A stretch of DNA of 39,283 nucleotides, taken from Argonema galeatum A003/A1 (GTDB taxonomy: Bacteria > Cyanobacteriota > Cyanobacteriia > Cyanobacteriales > Aerosakkonemataceae). Where the stretch lies: NCBI RefSeq assembly GCF_023333595.1, contig NZ_JAIQZM010000033.1:1-39283 (forward strand), given 5' to 3'. The notes under the pieces are model-generated. The model ran no database searches and had not been told where the DNA came from. It was given only the letters and a program-made list of their open reading frames with translations. Positions within the stretch are counted from its first letter, which is position 1. Each line of letters starts with the position of its first letter. Shown piece by piece: positions 24,248-30,381 of this stretch. Both the position numbers and the translations under genes were made by a program.

Positions 24248-25663
24248 CTAGTAGGCTCCTTCTTTTCGCAGCACAACTTTGATCGTCTGTAACAGGATTT
24301 GGAAGTCAAGGGTAAGAGACCAGTTCTGAATATAGGTTAGATCCAGACGGAAAACATCTTCAAAATCGACAAGATCGGAACGACCGGAAACTTGCCACAG
24401 ACCAGTAATACCGGGCAATACTTCATGGCGTATGAAGTGATGATCGGACATTTTTTCAACATCTCGCAGGGGAAATGGGCGGGGGCCTACAAGACTCATT
24501 TCACCCACCAGAACGTTAATGATTTGCGGTAGTTCATCCAGACTATAACGACGTAGAAACTTTCCTACACGGGTGATGCGGGGATCGTTCTTCATTTTGA
24601 ACATAACACCGTCTTTCATTTCGTTTCTTGCTTCTAGTTCTTTTTGTAGCCGATCGGCATTCACTATCATTGTGCGGAATTTCCAAACTTGGAAATGACG
24701 CCCCTTCAGACCCACCCGTTTCTGTTTATAAAAAATCGCTCCTGGTGAGTCGAATTTTATGAGTAGTGCGATCAGTAGAAAGAGGGGGCTTGCCAACATC
24801 AAAATCAGGATGGCTACCACAACATCAACAAAACGCTTAGTCCAAAAATCGCTACCCAGGATGGGTGGAGAACGAAATCTGATGGTGGTCAACCCATCTA
24901 TCATTTTGATTTCAGACCATTGACTGGGTATTTTGAGACCAATGGGTAAAACTCTTAGGCTGATACCAGAACTCATCAACTCCCAATAAAGAAAAATAGG
25001 AGCCCTAACAGCTTCCCAGGAGCAAACAAAAACTTCGCTGACTCTGAGTTGGCGAACCCGTTCGAGGATTTTTACCCAAGATTCTTGGTTGTTCTCTGAA
25101 GGGAAAACTGCTTGACCACGAACATCAAATCTTGCTGTTTTATCTAGTAGTTTACGAGCTTCTTCAATATCTGCCGTGTCGCCTAATAGAAAAATTCTCT
25201 GACGTATTGCACCTTGACGGCGTAGGCTGACGATCGCTAACTGAATCAACAGCCGCTCTGTGCAAACAAAAATTATAGACAGCACCCAAGCCAACAAAAA
25301 GGTAGAACGCGATATTTTAAGATCCGGATCGTAAAGAAAAGCAATAATCAATAAAACAATCTGCGCCAGGGTAAGCGATTTGACTAGCGTTAAGTAATCC
25401 CGTCTTTTATCATCCGTACCGTATAGACCAGAAGCGGCAAGTATGCCAAAGGTTAATACTAGAATCGGTAACAAAAACCCCGGCTCTTGTCCAGACTTCC
25501 AGAAAAGCTCAAAAGAATCAACAGGCGTTCCCCAAGAGTTGGCTATTATCCAAGTTAAAGACAACATAAGGCTATCCAGCACAAGCAGGATGGCTACCCG
25601 AAGCCATCCTACACCAGTGCCTTGGCGAAGCCTAGTAATAATCGGAGCGCGTAGGTCAGGCAT
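24248..25663 (-). CDS. Polyprenyl glycosylphosphotransferase, WbaP/WcaJ type
   Basis: The initiating enzyme: it transfers a hexose-1-phosphate from a nucleotide sugar to undecaprenyl phosphate in the inner membrane. It has 471 residues, with about four N-terminal helices (from AILLVLDSLMLSLTWII), a soluble CoA-binding-like middle, a fifth helix (FVDVVVAILILMLASPLFLL) and the catalytic C-terminus. There, YKQKRVGLKGRHFQVWKFRT, RVGKFLRRYSLDELPQIINV, GEMSLVGPRPFPLRD and LPGITGLWQVSGRSDLVDFE are all family signatures. The start codon lacks a Shine-Dalgarno. It sits at the far end of the locus, facing the other genes, so priming is controlled separately. Confidence 0.95.
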   Translation of the reverse strand: MPDLRAPIITRLRQGTGVGWLRVAILLVLDSLMLSLTWIIANSWGTPVDSFELFWKSGQEPGFLLPILVLTFGILAASGLYGTDDKRRDYLTLVKSLTLAQIVLLIIAFLYDPDLKISRSTFLLAWVLSIIFVCTERLLIQLAIVSLRRQGAIRQRIFLLGDTADIEEARKLLDKTARFDVRGQAVFPSENNQESWVKILERVRQLRVSEVFVCSWEAVRAPIFLYWELMSSGISLRVLPIGLKIPSQWSEIKMIDGLTTIRFRSPPILGSDFWTKRFVDVVVAILILMLASPLFLLIALLIKFDSPGAIFYKQKRVGLKGRHFQVWKFRTMIVNADRLQKELEARNEMKDGVMFKMKNDPRITRVGKFLRRYSLDELPQIINVLVGEMSLVGPRPFPLRDVEKMSDHHFIRHEVLPGITGLWQVSGRSDLVDFEDVFRLDLTYIQNWSLTLDFQILLQTIKVVLRKEGAY

Positions 25664-26131
25664 ATTTTGGTGCTAGATCTTGTGTAGGGCAGACACATCG
25701 ACGATGTACAAGTGTGTATGCTTCCCCTATTTTTTAGCATATACCTTTTTTGACACAGGCATTTCTTAACACTTGTCACTCGATCGACTGGCAAAAGTTT
25801 GGCAACATATAAACAGTAATTAGCTAGCGGCCTCAGTAAATACAGCCTTGCATATAGGTGAGAGCGACATCAACGCAATGCTTTGACGATCGCACCGAGC
25901 TGGCCAAAGCCTTGATAAGAGTTGATGCTATCTGCCACTCCAGCGTCTTGGAGCAACCCGGAAGCAGAAGCTAGCGGTCTGCTCCAGAGCAGCGATAATC
26001 AGACCCTCACCCTAAACAATTTACAGGAATACGGCGAAGGGCGGTATTGGAGGCGGAACCCCTCTGGCAAATTGCCAGCTAACATAGCCACATAATAAGG
26101 AAAATTGCGCTTAACTTCAGTCCACCCCGGC
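25664..26131. other. 468-bp gap with possible decayed coding sequence
   Basis: Two protein-like readings overlap here. On the minus strand a startless frame ending at a stop at 25870-25872 reads LLQDAGVADSINSYQGFGQL, then GAIVKALR. On the plus strand ATG ~25928 gives about 56 codons ending NPSGKLPANIAT before TAATAA at ~26095. Neither has a ribosome-binding site or a family I can name; at most one can be real. The first ~190 bases should hold the promoter of the initiating transferase. Confidence 0.3.
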
Positions 26132-26827
26132 ATGAGCAAAACCGCCCTAAATTTAATTGCCATTTTAGTTTTTGCGATGACGCTTTCGACGCTTTTGGGG
26201 CCTTTGTTGAACATATCACCTTATGTGCCAGCGATCGCCACTCTGACCGTCCTGGGACTCGCCACCCTCGATACTCTCTCTTGGCAGGGACAGGGAGCCA
26301 ACCTACTTCTGGATTGGCTGGCAAGTGCTTCTCAGGAGCATCGCGATCGCGTCGTCAGGCATGAAGCAGGACACTTCTTGGTAGCTCACCTTTTAGGAAT
26401 ACCCGTCACCGGCTATGCCCTCACCGCCTGGTCAGCCTTCAAGCAAGGACAACCTGGACAGGGGGGCGTCACATTTGACGATCGAGAATTGGCATCCCAA
26501 CTGCAACAGGGAATCATATCAGCCCACCTGTTGAATCGCTACGGCACCGTCTGGATGGCTGGAATAGTTGCCGAAACCCTAGTCTACGGTGACGCGGAAG
26601 GAGGAGCCGAAGATCGGCAGAAACTGGGAACAGTTCTCGCCCAGCTGGGGCGTCCTGCCGCGTCGTACCCGCAGCAACAGCGACATTACGCTCTCCAAGC
26701 CCGCACCCTCCTGCAAGCTCACTGGGCGTCCTACGAAGCTCTCGTGGCCGCAATGGAACAAAGGGCTTCCGTGGCCGAGTGTTCTGAGATTGTCGCCGCT
26801 TTTTGCCGGGATGCCTCAAAGAGTTAA
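26132..26827 (+). CDS. FtsH-like M41 metalloprotease domain without ATPase
   Basis: A membrane-anchored zinc protease domain of 231 residues. Two hydrophobic segments (residues ~5-26 and 30-48) precede the zinc motif HEAGH at 77-81. A downstream AGIVAETLVYGDAEGGAEDR patch corresponds to the FtsH region that supplies the third, acidic zinc ligand. No AAA+ module is present, unlike FtsH. Cyanobacteria and plastids are known to carry such ATPase-less FtsH-like proteins; their substrates are mostly unknown. ATG 26132 starts the sequence that leads into the first helix. The open frame begins at ATG 26105, nine codons earlier. A terminator-like hairpin overlaps its stop codon. Confidence 0.82.
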   Translation: MSKTALNLIAILVFAMTLSTLLGPLLNISPYVPAIATLTVLGLATLDTLSWQGQGANLLLDWLASASQEHRDRVVRHEAGHFLVAHLLGIPVTGYALTAWSAFKQGQPGQGGVTFDDRELASQLQQGIISAHLLNRYGTVWMAGIVAETLVYGDAEGGAEDRQKLGTVLAQLGRPAASYPQQQRHYALQARTLLQAHWASYEALVAAMEQRASVAECSEIVAAFCRDASKS

Positions 26828-26858
26828 GAATGTTGAGTTTTTAATTAAAAATCTTAAC
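26823..26858. terminator. Bidirectional hairpin between convergent genes
   Basis: GTTAAGA (26823-26829) pairs with TCTTAAC (26852-26858). The enclosed TTTTTAATTAAAAA is itself palindromic, so T-rich tracts occur on both strands. It lies between the convergent protease and diguanylate cyclase genes and overlaps the protease stop codon. Confidence 0.5.
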
Positions 26859-26885
26859 TTAAAATTCAAAATTCATAATTTTTCC

Positions 26886-27905
26886 TTAAGAGGGAGTCTC
26901 GTCTGATGGCTGATTTCCTTCACAAATCACTCGGTTGCGTCCATTAGATTTAGCACGCAGCAGGTTTTGATCGGCACGATTAAGTAAACTGACTCCGTTG
27001 GCGTCATCATCTGCTTGAAGTGAGGCTATCCCAATACTGGCCGTAATATTTAGCGCCCGGTTGTTGTCAACTGTAAAGCATTGGTTGCCGATCGCGCGAT
27101 TCAGGCGAAGGGCAACCTGTTGTGCTTCTTGAGCATTTGTGTTGCTGAGAACGATCGCGAATTCCTCGCCGCCATAGCGAAAGGGCGTGTCTTGAAAGCG
27201 CAGATTGTGCCGCAGGCGAGCCGAGAAGAGCTGGAGGACGCGATCGCCTACTAAATGCCCATAATTATCGTTGATTGACTTGAAATAGTCGATATCCAAC
27301 ATCAGCAGGCTCAGAGGTACATCTCTGACTCTGGCGTTCTGAATTTGCCGGGGTAACTCCCAGTCTAAAGCCCGACGGTTATTCAGTTCCGTCAACGGGT
27401 CAGCCAGCGCGATCGCAGACAACACATCGTTGGTACGCATGAGATTGCGGTAGATTTGCACTCGCCCGATCCCAGTTTGAATCTGCGCTTGCAGAAGATG
27501 ATTTTGGAGCGTTAATCCTGCTTCCCAGGACATATCCCCTTTTCCGTGATTGGGCAGTAACCACATATAGGCGTCTGCGCCTCCTTCCAGCGCCGCTGCT
27601 CTGAATCCTAACTCCCAATTCCAGCCCGGTAGGATTTCCTCAATAGCATTCTGAGGTTGTTCTGCGATCAGGATGCAGTAGATCCAAGCCAAACTGGTCT
27701 GTTGTTTCATCTGACGACACAAATCCAAGCTGCCAACTTGGCTTGCCTGTAGAATCAGCACATCGGGCTGTTGTGCTTGAATCAGAGGCAGCACTTCCTT
27801 GGGACTGGATGTAACCTCTACCGTACAAGCTGCTATATACCGCAGCCGTTCTAGAAGTGTTGTTTGAAATTCATCACTTCCAACTACAAGAATGGAAGCA
27901 TCCAT
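26886..27905 (-). CDS. Diguanylate cyclase with degenerate receiver domain
   Basis: Makes cyclic di-GMP from two GTP. From ATG 27905 the protein has 339 residues; the frame extends to an ATG at 27977, adding 24 polar residues. Residues ~4-120 fold like a response-regulator receiver (ILVVGSDEF...QQPDVLILQAS...GADAYMWLLP). The phosphoacceptor Asp is replaced by Gln53 and the conserved Lys is missing, so it is unlikely to be phosphorylated normally. The GGDEF domain starts with ADPLTELNNRRAL at ~168. It has the active-site GGEEF at 245-249 and the inhibitory-site RxxD (RFQD, 236-239) five residues earlier, so both catalysis and product inhibition look intact. c-di-GMP commonly controls exopolysaccharide, which makes its place next to the locus suggestive. 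Confidence 0.93.
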   Translation of the reverse strand: MDASILVVGSDEFQTTLLERLRYIAACTVEVTSSPKEVLPLIQAQQPDVLILQASQVGSLDLCRQMKQQTSLAWIYCILIAEQPQNAIEEILPGWNWELGFRAAALEGGADAYMWLLPNHGKGDMSWEAGLTLQNHLLQAQIQTGIGRVQIYRNLMRTNDVLSAIALADPLTELNNRRALDWELPRQIQNARVRDVPLSLLMLDIDYFKSINDNYGHLVGDRVLQLFSARLRHNLRFQDTPFRYGGEEFAIVLSNTNAQEAQQVALRLNRAIGNQCFTVDNNRALNITASIGIASLQADDDANGVSLLNRADQNLLRAKSNGRNRVICEGNQPSDETPS

Positions 27906-28448
27906 TGGCGTAGGGCGCTGGGTGTGAACATTTGAGCGATGACTGCGGCTTGATAAGAGAACTTTCACGGATGTCAAAGCATAAAATTGTAAATTTGACG
28001 AGAGAGGTGAGAGACTCTACCCCCATGTTTTATGAGTATATCTGGGTTGAGACTACCTACTGGTTGCACTTTTAACCCACTTTTAACATTTTCGGGTTTC
28101 TACAACTCCCAGGGATGCCTCGAACGATGACCGTCGTCTACCTTAACGCAATCTTTAAGTAAAATTGCCGATCGCCTTTTCTGTGTAAGCACCTTTAATC
28201 CAGTAATCTGCGCTTCACTTCAACTACCGTGTTTTTACATAAATCCGATCGGGAATATCCCTGCTTATGACTATGGTAAGCTACTCCAACAAGGCTTAAT
28301 GAATTACCAACTTTTTTGGGACGATTTTGTTTGTGTTACAATTCATACATAATAGCTCAAAGCTGCATATTTGTAAATTGGTTCTTGTTACTTCGCCTTA
28401 TACTCCACGGGAATTTTCGCACTGGCGAAGAGGGAGGAGTTTACAGAT
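27906..28448. other. Gap with a candidate promoter and no protein gene
   Basis: No coding sequence is supported. The best promoter-like element is plus-strand TACAAT (28337-28342) with TTGGGA about 15 bases upstream (28316-28321). It is followed by TTCGC-ACTG-GCGAA, a 5-bp stem near 28415-28428. Together with the strong hairpin at 28449-28499 this could be a small RNA of ~150 nt. A 64-codon plus-strand frame at 28316-28510 runs through the hairpin and is not convincing as protein. Confidence 0.3.
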
Positions 28449-28499
28449 ATTTACAGAAACCCACGCCAATCCGTAGGGTTTGTGTGGGTTTCTGTAAAT
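28449..28499. repeat. 16-bp perfect inverted repeat (hairpin)
   Basis: ATTTACAGAAACCCAC (28449-28464) is exactly complementary to GTGGGTTTCTGTAAAT (28484-28499) with a 19-base loop. It lies ~65 bp beyond the stop of the minus-strand cyclic-nucleotide-binding gene and could end that transcript, or end a plus-strand small RNA. There is no clear U-tract on either strand. It may also be a miniature dispersed repeat. Confidence 0.55.
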
Positions 28500-28564
28500 C
28501 TTTGAACTAAAAATCAGAGGAGCTAAACTCAAAAAGGGCGGCATCGGTTGAACGGGTCGGTTTC

Positions 28565-29044
28565 CTATCCCACCAATTTCTTCGCGCCAGCTGAATCCTG
28601 TACCTGACGCTCAGCTGCCTGTGCATTTAGCTTTTGGTTCAAATCTCGAATGCGGCGGGAAAGCAGACGAATTATATTGACCGCAATTCCCGGCGTTTCT
28701 TCGATCGCATCATATAGTTGCTGCTGAGTCAGCACCAGACACTCGCAGGCAGTCACGGTCGAGACCGAGGCGGAACGGGGTTCTGCATCAAACAAGGACA
28801 TCTCGCCGAAGCAGGCTCCCTGCCCTAGCTGGGCTAGATCGTTAGTCCCTATATGCACCCGCACTTGGCCGAGTACGACTATGTAGAGCGATCGGCCCTC
28901 CTGCCCTTGCGTAAAAATAGTGTGCTTAGCTGGAAATGATAGCTCATCCATCACCGACGCCAGTCGCACGAGAAAATCATCTCGCAGTTCCTGAAAGATG
29001 GGCACGCCCCTGACAAACAATAGCCGATCGACACTGGTAAGCAT
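28565..29044 (-). CDS. Stand-alone cyclic-nucleotide-binding (CAP_ED) domain protein
   Basis: A 159-residue protein that is essentially one cyclic-nucleotide-binding beta-roll with flanking helices. VPIFQELRDDFLVRLASVMD is the usual entry helix. HTIFTQGQEGRSLYIVVLGQ forms the first strands. The phosphate-binding cassette is FGEMSLFDAEPRSAS (FGE at 79-81, Arg90), with the residues needed to bind cAMP or cGMP. There is no DNA-binding helix-turn-helix, so it is not a Crp-type regulator. A C-terminal helix (IIRLLSRRIRDLNQKLNAQA) could mediate partner contact. It lies just downstream of a TnpB gene and in the same direction as the MFS-HEAT gene, whose relatives in other cyanobacteria can be associated with such a domain; a functional link is inference. 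Confidence 0.9.
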   Translation of the reverse strand: MLTSVDRLLFVRGVPIFQELRDDFLVRLASVMDELSFPAKHTIFTQGQEGRSLYIVVLGQVRVHIGTNDLAQLGQGACFGEMSLFDAEPRSASVSTVTACECLVLTQQQLYDAIEETPGIAVNIIRLLSRRIRDLNQKLNAQAAERQVQDSAGAKKLVG

Positions 29045-29085
29045 CTATCTATACTTTTATCTGATAATAATAATAGTTACAGGTT

Positions 29086-30324
29086 TTATAGGCAAATATT
29101 ACACTTGCCTCGGACAACCATTTTGTAAGGTGTCACCCTCACTGGACGTACTACCACGCCCTGTATTCCCTCAGCATAAGCGTTGGGAAATGCTTTTCTG
29201 ATAATATTAGCACTGCCATTCACATCCGCATTAATCAGTCTGCCATCACCAGCACGAAACAAACCTCGCTTAATTCGCTTACCTTTGTACTCCGAATGCT
29301 TGACACAAGGTTCATTATCTAAAAAAGAACACTTTGTAGTGTAACTTTCTTCAATAACTTTCACAACAATTCCTGCTAACTCTGCTTTATAAGTCAGCAT
29401 TTCAATAAACCGTGCATGAGGTATTGCTACGAAATTTTGATGATTGCGTCTGCCCAGATTTTTTTCCTGTTTCCACTCATCGTTTTTACCAATTCCCAGT
29501 GTCCCGATTCGGTTAGCTGCCAGATAATTGACAATAAATCGACTTGCATTATGCAGGTTATTATCTACTTTTACATTTCGCTTGTGAGTTAATTGTTCAA
29601 TTTTGATTGATGTCTTTCTCTCTCCCTTCAAGTATGACTGCAATACTGTCTTCTTTTTGTGATAGTAGGCATTAATTGATTTCCGGGGTTTCCCATTTAT
29701 TATGAGCGGTAAAAACCGCTTTTGATTGGATGTAATTCTCGCTAAATTATTGAGGCCAATATCAATCCCTGCTATCACTTCAACACCTGATGATGATTGA
29801 TTTCCAGACTTTTGCTCATCAACTACCTCGACCGCGTCATGGTAAGTTTTTGGGACGATTCTGACTTGATTTACTTGGCTGACTTTAGTAGTCAAAAATA
29901 TGTTGATCTTAGACAGATTGATTATCCCTTTATTGAGCCATTGTTTACTGATGGCTTGCGCTGTGTAAGTCAGTACATTTCTGCCTAATGTCTTATGTTT
30001 ATATCTGGGGATTTTTGGTCTGGCTTTGAATTTTTCTGGATGTAGGCTATATTCCTTGGTAGCTTCAAAGAATGATTTCCAGCTTTCATGTAATCTCAAT
30101 AATACTTGCTGAGATACTTTGGCTGGTAATGCTAGATAGTCAGTCGTTCCCTGACATAGTTTCTGTATTTTGTAATAGTCGAGGTATTCTTCTGAAAGGA
30201 TAAATTTTTGTCTGATTAGGTAGTTGGCGTAGTTGAAAAGATTCTTAGAAAGAAAACACAAATTATCTAGCTGTTTGTATAGCCAGTGGTTTCGATCGAT
30301 AATGTGCTTTTCAACTAGCTGCAT
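29086..30324 (-). CDS. tnpB: TnpB, RNA-guided nuclease of IS605 family
   Basis: A 412-residue TnpB, the RuvC-type nuclease related to Cas12. Known family members use an RNA made from the element's right end to cut DNA next to a short motif. The three RuvC acids are present: Asp188 (AGIDIGLNNLA), Glu325 (KVIEESYTTK) and Asp367 (NADVNGSANIIRKA). The zinc-finger region has only CSFLDNEPC...H rather than the usual CxxC pairs, a variant I associate with a cyanobacterial subgroup. The length is normal and the frame intact, so it may be active. No tnpA accompanies it. The guide RNA should be encoded on the same strand around the 3' end, running into the start of the cyclic-nucleotide-binding gene. 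Confidence 0.92.
   Translation of the reverse strand: MQLVEKHIIDRNHWLYKQLDNLCFLSKNLFNYANYLIRQKFILSEEYLDYYKIQKLCQGTTDYLALPAKVSQQVLLRLHESWKSFFEATKEYSLHPEKFKARPKIPRYKHKTLGRNVLTYTAQAISKQWLNKGIINLSKINIFLTTKVSQVNQVRIVPKTYHDAVEVVDEQKSGNQSSSGVEVIAGIDIGLNNLARITSNQKRFLPLIINGKPRKSINAYYHKKKTVLQSYLKGERKTSIKIEQLTHKRNVKVDNNLHNASRFIVNYLAANRIGTLGIGKNDEWKQEKNLGRRNHQNFVAIPHARFIEMLTYKAELAGIVVKVIEESYTTKCSFLDNEPCVKHSEYKGKRIKRGLFRAGDGRLINADVNGSANIIRKAFPNAYAEGIQGVVVRPVRVTPYKMVVRGKCNICL
29090..29110 (-). repeat. Possible right-end hairpin of the tnpB element
   Basis: AGGCAA (29090-29095) pairs with TTGCCT (29105-29110) around nine bases, overlapping the last codons of tnpB. IS200/IS605 elements carry subterminal hairpins at both ends, and their guide RNA ends at the right end. 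The stem is short, so this is only suggestive. Confidence 0.3.
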
Positions 30325-30381
30325 TGTTGGCCCGTGATTTGGACTATACTATACTATAAATGGTTATTAATGGATATAAAG

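Larger units (their letters stand above)
29060..30345 (-). mobile_element. IS200/IS605-group (IS1341-like) element carrying tnpB only
   Basis: A tnpB gene with short flanks sits between two genes of the same direction. No TnpA (Y1 transposase) is present. The element ends cannot be fixed: such elements lack terminal inverted repeats and target duplications. The boundaries given are guesses within the 41-bp and 57-bp spacers around the tnpB frame. A small hairpin at 29090-29110 could be the subterminal palindrome of the right end. Confidence 0.6.

Noticed and set aside
28316..28510. 64-codon plus-strand frame
   Set aside because: It runs through a perfect stem-loop and lacks a ribosome-binding site; a non-coding reading is more likely.
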